This document shows, piece after piece, positions 1-7,380 of a stretch of 64,000 bases of DNA. Source of the stretch: Sphingomonas_Q fennica_A (GTDB lineage: Bacteria; Pseudomonadota; Alphaproteobacteria; Sphingomonadales; Sphingomonadaceae). A program made the position numbers and the translations under genes. Location of the stretch: contig JAQIJD010000002.1 of the NCBI GenBank assembly GCA_036946415.1, forward strand, positions 62,001-126,000, in the 5' to 3' direction. A model generated the notes under the pieces. It made no database searches. It saw nothing but the letters and a program-made list of their open reading frames with translations, and was not told the origin of the DNA. Every line of letters starts with the position of its first letter. The stretch's first letter is position 1.

Positions 1-858
1 ACCCTCGCCGACGTGGCGATCGAGGACGGGGACGAGCTGGAGATCGTCCATTTCGTGGGCGGCGGCGATCATGGCGCGGCGGCGGTGACGGACGACGGGT
101 GGAGCGTCGCCGGCCGCCGCTTCCGCTCGCGGCTGATCGTGGGCACGGGCAAATACAAGGACTTCGCGCAGAATGCCGCCGCCGTCGCGGCCTCGGGGGC
201 GGAGATCGTCACCGTCGCCGTCCGCCGCGTCAACGTCTCCGATCGCAACGCGCCGATGCTGACCGACCATATCGACCCGAAGCGGATCACCTACCTGCCC
301 AACACCGCCGGCTGCTTCACCGCCGAGGATGCGATCCGCACGCTCCGGCTGGCGCGCGAGGCGGGCGGCTGGGATCTGGTGAAGCTGGAAGTGCTGGGCG
401 AGGCGCGCACGCTCTATCCCGACATGCTGGAAACGCTGCGCGCGACCGAGATACTCGCGAAGGAAGGTTTCCTGCCGATGGTCTATTGCGTCGACGATCC
501 GATCGGCGCGAAGCGGCTGGAGGATGCCGGCGCGGTCGCGATCATGCCGCTGGGCGCGCCGATCGGCTCGGGCCTCGGCATCCAGAACCCCGTCACCATC
601 CGCCTGATCGTGGAAGGCGCCAAGGTGCCGGTGCTGGTCGATGCCGGCGTCGGCACCGCTTCCGATGCTGCGGCGGCGATGGAATTGGGATGCGACGGCG
701 TGCTGATGAACACCGCCATCGCCGAGGCGAAGGATCCGGTGCTGATGGCATCGGCGATGAAGGCCGCGGTGGAGGCGGGGCGGATGGCCTATCTGGCCGG
801 CCGCATGGGCCGGCGCCGCTATGCCGATCCGTCGAGTCCGCTGGCCGGGTTGATTTAG
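1..858 (+). CDS. thiG: ThiS-ThiG fusion, thiazole synthase (5' end outside window)
   Basis: Makes the thiazole phosphate half of thiamine from 1-deoxyxylulose 5-phosphate, dehydroglycine and ThiS-bound sulfur, in the cytoplasm. The frame is open from base 1 (T-L-A-D-V-A-I-E-D-G-D...), so the gene begins before the window. The first about 25 residues look like the end of a ThiS sulfur carrier, closing with a glycine run (FVGGG) where free ThiS has its C-terminal Gly-Gly. A linker then runs into ThiG from about GRRFRSRLIVGTGKY. The Schiff-base lysine is in DLVKLEVLGE and the phosphate-binding end is in DAGVGTASDAAAAMELGCDGVLMNTAIA. Such ThiS-ThiG fusions are annotated in sphingomonads; the GG is then internal, so how sulfur is loaded is unclear. 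The GTG at 13 is in frame but is unlikely to be the true start. The ThiG call is firm. Confidence 0.93.
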   Translation, partial: TLADVAIEDGDELEIVHFVGGGDHGAAAVTDDGWSVAGRRFRSRLIVGTGKYKDFAQNAAAVAASGAEIVTVAVRRVNVSDRNAPMLTDHIDPKRITYLPNTAGCFTAEDAIRTLRLAREAGGWDLVKLEVLGEARTLYPDMLETLRATEILAKEGFLPMVYCVDDPIGAKRLEDAGAVAIMPLGAPIGSGLGIQNPVTIRLIVEGAKVPVLVDAGVGTASDAAAAMELGCDGVLMNTAIAEAKDPVLMASAMKAAVEAGRMAYLAGRMGRRRYADPSSPLAGLI

Positions 859-924
859 TCTTCTCGGGATCGATGACGGCGCGCTAAGACGGTCCCCAGC
901 CGCGATAGAGGAGAGGATGATCCC

Positions 925-1671
925 ATGTTGACCCTGTACAGCTTCGGCCCCGGCGCCAATTCGCTGAAGCCCCTGCTGGCGCTCTACGAAAAGGGCCTGC
1001 CGTTCGAAGGGCGCCGCCTCAATCCCGCCGAGTTCGAGCATCACGAGGATTGGTTCAAGGCGATCAACCCGCGCGGCCAGGTGCCGGCGCTGGACCATGA
1101 CGGCACGATCATCACCGAATCGACGGTGATCTGCGAATATCTGGAAGACGCCTTCCCCGACGCGCCGGCGCTCCGCCCCGCCGACCCCGCGCTGCGCGCC
1201 GAGATGCGGGTGTGGACCAAGTGGGTCGACGAATATTTCTGCTGGTGCGTCTCGACCATCGGCTGGGAGCGGATGGTGAGCCAGATGGCGCGCGCCATCG
1301 GCGACGAGGAGTTCGAGGCGAAGGTCGCCCGCATCCCGGTGCCCGAGCAACAGAAGAAGTGGCGCGACGCGCGCAACGGCTTCCCCAAGGACGTGCTGGC
1401 CGAGGAGATGCGCAAGATCGGCATCTCCGTCCGCCGGCTGGAGGAGCGGCTGAAGGACCATGAATGGCTGGTGGGCGACCAGTATACGCTGGCCGACATC
1501 TGCAATTTCGCCATCGCCAACGGCATGCAGAAGGGGTTCGCCGAGCTGGTCAACCCGACCGACACGCCCGGCCTCGTCGCCTGGATCGACCGCATCAACG
1601 CCCGCCCGGCGGCGCAGCAGATGTTCGCCGAGGTGCCGCGCGAGAGCCTGAAGCCGCGCGAGGCGGCCTGA
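925..1671 (+). CDS. ligF: LigF-like glutathione S-transferase (beta-etherase family)
   Basis: A 248-residue glutathione transferase: thioredoxin-fold domain at about 1-80, all-helical domain from about 90. LigF of lignin-degrading sphingomonads uses glutathione to cleave the beta-aryl ether bond of lignin-type dimers. The match to LigF, as I recall its sequence, is striking: LYSFGPGANSLKPL at the N terminus with the proposed glutathione-site serine, INPRGQVPAL with the cis-proline, TESTVICEYLED, RAEMRVWTKWVDEYFCWCV and LADICNFAIANG. A ribosome site (gaggagagg) lies about 9 bases before the ATG. It stands alone after thiSG, without the usual LigD dehydrogenase or LigE/LigG partners nearby. Beta-etherase activity is inferred; it could act on another ether or be a general GST. 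Confidence 0.8.
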   Translation: MLTLYSFGPGANSLKPLLALYEKGLPFEGRRLNPAEFEHHEDWFKAINPRGQVPALDHDGTIITESTVICEYLEDAFPDAPALRPADPALRAEMRVWTKWVDEYFCWCVSTIGWERMVSQMARAIGDEEFEAKVARIPVPEQQKKWRDARNGFPKDVLAEEMRKIGISVRRLEERLKDHEWLVGDQYTLADICNFAIANGMQKGFAELVNPTDTPGLVAWIDRINARPAAQQMFAEVPRESLKPREAA

Positions 1672-1679
1672 CCCCGCCG

Positions 1680-1707
1680 CCGTCGCCCTGCCATGGCGGG
1701 GCGACGG
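1680..1707. terminator. Hairpin between convergent genes
   Basis: CCGTCGCCC (1680-1688) pairs with GGGCGACGG (1699-1707), a perfect 9-bp stem with a 10-base loop. It sits just after the ligF stop and before the stop of the convergent hydrolase gene. There is no T tract, so it may only block read-through weakly. Confidence 0.4.
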
Positions 1708-1716
1708 ATCGGGCGG

Positions 1717-2760
1717 TCACGCGCCCCGTTCGGCCGCGGGGATGATGCCGTCCGCCAGCAGGCGGTGCAGCGCCTCGATATGGCCGGTATCGCGCGGGCC
1801 GGTGGTGGCGGAGGTCATCACCACCGTCAGCGCGAGATCGGGTACGATATAGACCATCTGCCCGCCATAGCCCCAGGCGAAGCGGATCGGGTGGCCGCGC
1901 GCCTCGCTCAGGAACCAGCCGTAGCCGTAGGACTGGCCGCTCCACGGCGAGACCGTGCGCGGCCGCCAGCTCGTCTCGATCCATGCCGCCGGCACGATCC
2001 GCCGCCCGTCGATCGCCCCGCCTTGCCGGTAGAGCTCGCCGAAGCGGGCGAGCGCGAGCGGGCTAAGCCGCATCTCGTTGCCGCCGAAATAGATACCTTG
2101 CGCATCCGCCGGCCAGGGCGGGATGGCGATCCCGAGCGGTTCGCCCAGCCATTCGCGCGCCAGCGTGAGCGTACTCCTGCCCGACGCCTTGGTGAGCATG
2201 GCCGAGAGCAGATGCGTCGATCCCGTCGAATAGAGCATCGCCCCGCCCGGCTCCGCCACGAACGGGCGGGAGAGGGCGTAGCGCACCCAGTTCGGGCTGG
2301 AGACCCAGCGCCCGTAATATTCGCCCGACGTCCGCTCCAGCCCCGCCTGCATCGACAGCAAATTGCCCACGGTGACGCGGGCGAGGCGGGGATCGGGCCG
2401 GGCCGGCGCGTCCGCCGCCAGCACCGATAGGACCGGCTGATCGGTGCCCGTCAGCACGCCGCGGGCGATGGCGATGCCGACCAGCGCCGAGACGATTGAC
2501 TTGGACGCGGACTTGACGTTCACCGCCCGGTCGAGCGGCGGCCCGCCGTTGAACCGCCGCTCCACCAACCGCGCGCCATCGCGCAGCACGACGAGCGACC
2601 GCAACCGCGGCAACCGCTCCGCCGCGGCGATGGTCACCGCGACGCCATCGGCGGCAAGCCCGCGGGTCGCAAGGGGCGCGGCGACGGCGCGCGGCGCCTC
2701 CGCTGCATCGCAGGCGGCGAGGGCTGCCATCGACAAGGCGGCGGTAGCGATGCGGACCAT
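1717..2760 (-). CDS. Serine hydrolase, class C beta-lactamase fold, lipoprotein
   Basis: A 347-residue member of the beta-lactamase/penicillin-binding/esterase fold, probably an esterase or peptidase in the periplasm. The chosen ATG at 2760 gives MVRIATAALSMAALAACDAAEAP, a lipoprotein signal with a lipobox ending in Cys (LAAC); an in-frame start further upstream would bury it. The S-x-x-K catalytic motif is SASK in VNVKSASKSIVSALVG. The YSTGST segment sits where the Tyr-x-Asn motif is expected, and the usual KTG triad is replaced by a GYGG segment (FAWGYGGQMVY). No ribosome site stands out. It is divergent from the GNAT gene, with 106 bp between the two starts for promoters. Substrate unknown. 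Confidence 0.75.
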   Translation of the reverse strand: MVRIATAALSMAALAACDAAEAPRAVAAPLATRGLAADGVAVTIAAAERLPRLRSLVVLRDGARLVERRFNGGPPLDRAVNVKSASKSIVSALVGIAIARGVLTGTDQPVLSVLAADAPARPDPRLARVTVGNLLSMQAGLERTSGEYYGRWVSSPNWVRYALSRPFVAEPGGAMLYSTGSTHLLSAMLTKASGRSTLTLAREWLGEPLGIAIPPWPADAQGIYFGGNEMRLSPLALARFGELYRQGGAIDGRRIVPAAWIETSWRPRTVSPWSGQSYGYGWFLSEARGHPIRFAWGYGGQMVYIVPDLALTVVMTSATTGPRDTGHIEALHRLLADGIIPAAERGA

Positions 2761-2866
2761 ATCGCCGATGTTGGCGTGCCGGTGACGACGATCAAGCATG
2801 CAATTATGGACCATCCTGCCACGCCGCCGCCCGATCGCCGCCATAATCCAGATCAATCCTCCTGCC

Positions 2867-3331
2867 ATGACAATCATTCGACACGCCGAGTTTCCGGCCG
2901 ACACCGCCGCCGTCGTCGCGATCTGGCGCGAGTTCGTAGCGAACTCCCCGATCGACCTCAGCTATCAGGGCAATGACGCCGAATTCGCGCAATTGCCGGG
3001 CAAATATGCGCGGCCGGCCGGATGCATACTGATCGCCGAAGGGGACGGCGGTCTCGACGGCTGCGTCGCGCTGCGCCGGGTGACCACCGAAATCTGCGAG
3101 ATGAAGCGCTTATACGTCCGTCCCCATGTTCGTGGCGGAAGCCTCGGTCGGGCATTGGCCGAGCGGTCGATCGCCGAGGCGCGCGAGGCAGGGTATCGGG
3201 AGGTCAGGCTGGACGTGCACGGGAAATTCCTGGCCGCGCGGAATCTCTATGCCGCGCTCGGTTTCGTCCCGGCCGATCCGGTATCGTTCAATCCCGTCCC
3301 CGGCGCGTCCTTTCTCGGGCTGGTCCTCTAG
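2867..3331 (+). CDS. GNAT family N-acetyltransferase
   Basis: A 154-residue GNAT enzyme that would move an acetyl group from acetyl-CoA to an amine. Start MTIIRHAEF is chosen because the fold begins there; upstream codons are low complexity. The acetyl-CoA-binding motif A is EMKRLYVRPHVRGGSLGRALAERSIAEA (R-G-G-S-L-G-R-A for the usual Q/R-x-x-G-x-G/A), and the last strand pattern is ARNLYAALGF. The stop codon TAG (3329-3331) is part of the CTAG that appears duplicated on both sides of the IS5-family element, so the insertion lies at the very end of this gene and the protein seems intact. Substrate not predictable. Confidence 0.8.
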   Translation: MTIIRHAEFPADTAAVVAIWREFVANSPIDLSYQGNDAEFAQLPGKYARPAGCILIAEGDGGLDGCVALRRVTTEICEMKRLYVRPHVRGGSLGRALAERSIAEAREAGYREVRLDVHGKFLAARNLYAALGFVPADPVSFNPVPGASFLGLVL

Positions 3332-4172
3332 GCCGCGTCTGCATTTAGAGGATTCCGTTTAGCTGGAAGTTCTGATTCAAGGCTGGTGAAGGAGCCGGTC
3401 GATGAGCAGACGGACGCTGACGGATGAGCAATGGGATCGGATCGCTGGGTATCTTCCCGGTCGGGAAGGGACGCGGGGGCGCAGCGGCGTGGACAATCGG
3501 CTGTTTGTGGACGCGATCCTGTGGATGGCAGGCAATGCGGCGCGCTGGCGTGATCTGCCGGAGGTGTTCGGCAAGTGGACAGGGGTGCATGCGCGGTTCC
3601 GGCGCTGGTCGCATGCCGGTGTTTGGGAACGGCTTTTTCAGAGCCTGGCCGACACGCCGGACTTCGAATACGTCCTGATCGACAGCACCATCTCGAAGGC
3701 CCATGCCGATGCCAGCGGCGCAAAAGGGGGGCTGAAGCTGCCGCGATCGGCCGGTCCCGTGGTGGTCTGACAACCAAACTGCATGCCGCGGTGGATGCTA
3801 TCGGCCTGCCGATCCGCATTCATCCGACGCCGGGGCAATGGGGCGACCGTCCGCAGGCCGAGGTGCTGCTGGCGGGCCTGAAGGGCGTCGGCCACGTCAT
3901 CGCCGACGCCGCCTATGACGCCGATCCGCTACGCGCCTTCATCACCGACAGTCTCGGTGCGACCGCGCATATCAAGTCCAACCCCAGCCGAACGGCAAAG
4001 CCTCCCATCGACTGGCGCCTCTACAAGGAACGCCATCAGGTTGAGTGCTTCTTCAACAAGCTCAAACGCTTCAGACGGATCGCCCTGCGCTGCGAGAAGA
4101 CCATTTCCGCCTTCATGGGCTTCGTCCATCTCGCATGCGCCATGATCTGGCTCCGCTAAATGCAGACAATGC
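3332..4172 (+). mobile_element. IS5-family insertion sequence (IS427-like), 841 bp
   Basis: The element holds a two-frame DDE transposase (3402-4159). Terminal inverted repeats: the left end begins GCCGCGTCTGCATTTAG at 3332 and the right end, read inwards from 4172, begins GCATTGTCTGCATTTAG (14 of 17 identical). A 12-base core GTCTGCATTTAG is perfect at 3337-3348 and 4156-4167. CTAG flanks it on both sides (3328-3331 and 4173-4176), a fitting 4-bp target duplication for this family. The exact ends are an inference: the ends could instead be at 3337 and 4167. The right end supplies the last codons and stop of the neighbouring glycosyltransferase. Confidence 0.85.
3402..4159 (+). CDS. IS5-family DDE transposase made by -1 frameshifting (OrfA/OrfB)
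   Basis: Catalyses transposition of the surrounding element. OrfA (3402-3770, 122 aa) carries the helix-turn-helix-like N-terminal region (LTDEQWDRIAGYLPG...) and the first catalytic Asp in YVLIDSTISKAHADA. OrfB is read in the -1 frame and carries RGGLTTKLHAAVD, the second Asp in HVIADAAYDADPLR and the Glu in HQVECFFNKLKRFRRIALR, ending at 4159. The frames join at an A4G6 run (3722-3731), a slippery tract typical of IS427-type elements; a -1 slip there gives DASGAKG running into GAEAAAIGRSRGG. All three acidic residues and the Lys/Arg signature are present, so the element looks active. A ribosome site (ggagcc) precedes ATG 3402. Confidence 0.88.
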
Positions 4173-5295
4173 CTAGCGCCGGCCCGACGGCCGGATCGGA
4201 TCGACCGGACAAGGCTTCGGGAGAGTATGCCGCCGTGGCCGCTTCCGCGACCACCGCCCGATACAGCCTTTCGCACTCGTCCAGCCAGATGTCGGTGGTG
4301 AAATGCCGCAGCACGCGCTCTCGTGGCACGGCGCGGGGAATCGCGTGCGCCGCATCGATCGCCGCCGCCAGCCCGCGCACGTCATCGGGCGCGGCGAAGG
4401 CGCCCGCCTCGCCGATCACCTCGCGGGCGGCGCCGCGATCGAACGCGGCGACGGGCAGGCCGCATGCCATCGCCTCGATCGCGGCGAGGCCGAAGGGTTC
4501 GTCCCAGCAGGGGGTGAAGAGGAAGAGGGAGGCGCGGGCGAGTTCGGCGGACAGCGCGGCAGCGGGGAGGTGGCCGGCGTAGCGGATCGTATCGGACAGG
4601 AGGGGGCGGACGGCGGCGTCCCAATAGTCCGGATCCTCGATCTGGCCGTAGAGGGTCAGTGGCACGCCCGCCAGCGTGGCCGCCGCCGCGGCCAGATGCG
4701 GCCCCTTGTTGGGGGTGATCCGCCCCGACCAGGCGGCGCTGCCGTCCCCCGCCGCACCGAACGGCCAGGCCGCCGGATCGATGCCGTTGTGGAGGATGCT
4801 CGCCTGGCGCGGCGCGCCGTCCGGCCACCAGGCGGCGAGCTGGGTGGCGGCGGTGGCCGTCAGCCGGTGGCCGGGGGCGGCGCTGTCCTTCACGAACCAG
4901 TGGAGCGCATCGAACGGCGGGACGTGGAGCGAGCTCACGGTCGGCACCCGCGCGGTCTGCGTCCGCGCCAGCGGGAAGCGGTGAAGGCTGTTGTTGTGGA
5001 CGACATCGAAGCCGCCCGCCGCGATCCGGTCGCAGGCGGCCGCATAGCCCGCGTCGAGATGCGCGATCAGCGCGGGCGTGCCGCGATGCTCGGCCCACGG
5101 AAAGGTGCGCTCATAATGTTCGGGCAGCACCGGATCGATCGCGAAGCGCGGATCGCTGTCGCCCGCGGCGAAGAGGGTCACGTCGTGGCCGCGGCGCATC
5201 AGCCCGTCCGCCAGATGCCAGCAGTGCGCCTCCATGCCGCCCATGAACGGTTCGGCGATCGGCTGGCGGACGTGGGCGAGGATCGCGATCCTCAC
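4156..5295 (-). CDS. GT4-type glycosyltransferase, 3' end altered by IS
   Basis: A 379-residue GT-B retaining glycosyltransferase. The N-terminal acceptor domain starts MRIAILAHVRQPIAEPFMGGMEAHCWHLA with the G-G-M/x-E loop usual in GT4 enzymes. The C-terminal donor domain has the E-x7-E signature EPFGLAAIEAMACGLPVAAFD. It is the last gene of a four-gene operon, sharing an ATGA overlap (5292-5295) with the GT2 gene ahead of it. The final residues GIVCI and the stop lie inside the right end of the IS5-family element, so the original C terminus has been cut or replaced. The catalytic core is complete, so activity may survive. Sugar donor and acceptor unknown; probably a surface or storage glycan. 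Confidence 0.85.
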   Translation of the reverse strand: MRIAILAHVRQPIAEPFMGGMEAHCWHLADGLMRRGHDVTLFAAGDSDPRFAIDPVLPEHYERTFPWAEHRGTPALIAHLDAGYAAACDRIAAGGFDVVHNNSLHRFPLARTQTARVPTVSSLHVPPFDALHWFVKDSAAPGHRLTATAATQLAAWWPDGAPRQASILHNGIDPAAWPFGAAGDGSAAWSGRITPNKGPHLAAAAATLAGVPLTLYGQIEDPDYWDAAVRPLLSDTIRYAGHLPAAALSAELARASLFLFTPCWDEPFGLAAIEAMACGLPVAAFDRGAAREVIGEAGAFAAPDDVRGLAAAIDAAHAIPRAVPRERVLRHFTTDIWLDECERLYRAVVAEAATAAYSPEALSGRSDPAVGPALGIVCI

Positions 5296-6221
5296 GCCGC
5301 GGCCAGTTCGCCCGTCTCCGCCGCCGCGCGCGCTTCCAGCAGGCGGATCACGCTCGCGCTATTGGCATAGGGCTGGTGGCTCTGCTGGCCGGTCAGCGCC
5401 AGATCGTCGACACTGGCCCCACGCAGGATGGTGATCGGGCGGCCGGGCGTATCGTCGATCAGCCCCATCAGGCGGAAGGCGTGCAGCCAGTGGCCCATGG
5501 TGCGATAGCCCCATTTCGCCTCGAACAGTTCGGCATTGCGCACCACGCTTTCGAGGTGGTGGACCGGCGGCATGTGGTGGGGGTGATATTGGTGATAGGC
5601 GCAGGCGCCCTTGATCCAGGCGATGCGCACGCCTTGGGCGTCGATCGACTTGCCGTAGTCCGTGTCCTCGCCGCCATAGCCGTGATAGCGTTCGTCGAAG
5701 CCGCCGGTCGCGCGGAACGTCGCGGCGCGCATCGCGAAGTTGAGCGACCAGAAGCAGCGATAGTCGGCGCAGACCTCGATCCCCTCGGGCGGCGGGCCGC
5801 GCCGGTCGGAATGGCGGACGGCGACCTCGGCGAACCGGTCGAACGTCCAGCCGGGTGCGGTGGCGCCGCCCGGCAGATACATCACTTCGCCCATCAGCAG
5901 CCCGTCGAAGGCGGCGAGGCCGGCGGCATAATCAGCGACGAGAGTCGGCGTCGGGATGCAATCCATGTCGAGGAAGATCAGGCCGTCGCCCACCGCCTCG
6001 GCCGCCACCCGGTTGCGCGCGGCGGCGAGGCAGAGGGCGGCGCCCGGCATCAGGATCTGGCGGATCGGGAAGGGGGCTTCGGGCAAGTCGTAGGGCGTGT
6101 CCTGCATCACCGCGATCACCAGTTCGGCCGGCGGCAGCGTCTGCGCGGCGAGGCCCGCCACGACATTGTCGAGATGCCCCTCGCGGCCGCGGGCGAGGGT
6201 GAGGACGGACAGGCTGTGCAT
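5292..6221 (-). CDS. Glycosyltransferase family 2
   Basis: A 309-residue inverting GT-A enzyme in the cytoplasm. The N terminus SLSVLTLARGREGHLDNVVAGLAAQ is the nucleotide-binding start of the family. The metal-binding DxD is in GLIFLDMDCIPTP, and the acceptor/catalytic region is GGFDERYHGYGGEDTDYGKSI, an ED pair as in galactosyltransferase-like GT2 members. It starts 7 bp after the preceding GT gene stops and overlaps the next gene by four bases, so all four are translated together. Substrates cannot be read from sequence. Confidence 0.85.
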   Translation of the reverse strand: MHSLSVLTLARGREGHLDNVVAGLAAQTLPPAELVIAVMQDTPYDLPEAPFPIRQILMPGAALCLAAARNRVAAEAVGDGLIFLDMDCIPTPTLVADYAAGLAAFDGLLMGEVMYLPGGATAPGWTFDRFAEVAVRHSDRRGPPPEGIEVCADYRCFWSLNFAMRAATFRATGGFDERYHGYGGEDTDYGKSIDAQGVRIAWIKGACAYHQYHPHHMPPVHHLESVVRNAELFEAKWGYRTMGHWLHAFRLMGLIDDTPGRPITILRGASVDDLALTGQQSHQPYANSASVIRLLEARAAAETGELAAA

Positions 6222-6228
6222 CGGGTCG

Positions 6229-7380
6229 TCAGGCTCCGGCAGGCGAGGATGGGGCAGGCGTCGAGGGGGCGAGGACGGGGGCGGGCGCCCACAGGCGTTC
6301 GGCCAGCGCCTCCAGCCATTCGGCGGCGATCAGCGCGGGGCGATCGGCGATCATCGCATGTTGCAGGGCGGGTTCGTGCCCGCGCACGGTGGCGGCGATC
6401 GCCTCCCCCCAGGCCGCGGCGGAGGAGGGCAGGTGCGGGCGGACGGTGGCCACGCCGGCAGTCGCCAGCGCCTCGGCCTTCCGGTGCTGCTCGTCGAAAT
6501 AGCGCCATTCGGGGACGGCGAGCCACGGCCGCCCCGCCGCCAGTATCTGCTGGCAGATGGTGTTGCCGGTGGAGGAGACGATCAGGTCGGCGGCGGCGAT
6601 ATGATCGGCGGCATTGTCCACCCAGCCGCGATGTTCGATGTTGCCGGGTTCGGTGGCGTGCCAGTCGCGCACGATCGGGCCGATCGTGATCCAGCGCGCG
6701 CCGGGCCGGCTGCGCGCACCGACGCCGAGCGGTGCCTGCGCCATCCCCTCGCCGCCGCCGCCGGAGAGGATGAGGATCATCTCCTCGGCCGGATCGACGC
6801 CGATGCGACGGCGCGCGACATCGCGCTCGACGATGCGGGTGTCGACGCCGAGGCCACCGGCGAAGCAGGTGCGCGCCAGCATCGCCGGATCCCATTCGGG
6901 CTGGGCGAGCGCGGCATCGAACGGGGCGAGCAGCCCGGCCGCCCCCTCATAGGCGGCGCGGTGGCCGGGATCGGATCGATCGCCATGCTGGAGCACCTTG
7001 ACGTGGGGCACGCTGCAAATGCGGGCGAGCTGGGCGATCTCGGCCGAAACGTCGCAGATCATCAGCGCCGGATCGGCGGTGCCGAACCATCCGGCGATCG
7101 TCGCCATCGCGCTCCGGATGCCGGGCCAGCCGACGGGCGCGCAATGCAGCGTGGCCGGCGTCGCCATCGCCGCCATGCCGGGCGCCTCGCCGCCCTGCGG
7201 TTCGAACAGCGAGGGGATGCGGACGATCTCGGCCCGGGACGGCAGATCGGGGAAGATGTCGTCGCGTGCGGAAAAGATGGTGAGCGGGCGCTCGGGCGGC
7301 AGCGCATGGGCGATGGCGGCGCACCGCTCGGCATGGCCCCGGCCCTGATGGTGGACGAAATAGCCGAACGGCCGGGTCAT
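6229..7380 (-). CDS. GT28/MurG-like glycosyltransferase
   Basis: A 383-residue GT-B protein. It begins MTRPFGYFVHHQGRGHAERCAAIAHAL; the GRGHAER loop matches the G-x-G-H-x-x-R acceptor-side loop of MurG/UDP-glycosyltransferase-like enzymes. The C-terminal domain has ILILSGGGGEG followed by HRGWVDNAADHIAAADLIVSSTGNT, the usual nucleotide-sugar site, then AAGRPWLAVPEWRYFDEQHRKAEAL with its conserved Glu-Gln. The ATG is chosen from the ATGA overlap (7377-7380) with the upstream sucrose-phosphate-synthase-like gene. Likely works on the same glycan as its operon partners. Donor unknown. Confidence 0.78.
   Translation of the reverse strand: MTRPFGYFVHHQGRGHAERCAAIAHALPPERPLTIFSARDDIFPDLPSRAEIVRIPSLFEPQGGEAPGMAAMATPATLHCAPVGWPGIRSAMATIAGWFGTADPALMICDVSAEIAQLARICSVPHVKVLQHGDRSDPGHRAAYEGAAGLLAPFDAALAQPEWDPAMLARTCFAGGLGVDTRIVERDVARRRIGVDPAEEMILILSGGGGEGMAQAPLGVGARSRPGARWITIGPIVRDWHATEPGNIEHRGWVDNAADHIAAADLIVSSTGNTICQQILAAGRPWLAVPEWRYFDEQHRKAEALATAGVATVRPHLPSSAAAWGEAIAATVRGHEPALQHAMIADRPALIAAEWLEALAERLWAPAPVLAPSTPAPSSPAGA

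Noticed and set aside
99..887. Long open frame overlapping the thiazole synthase gene
   Set aside because: Arg/Pro/Gly-rich shadow typical of high-GC third positions; the ThiG frame has all family motifs.
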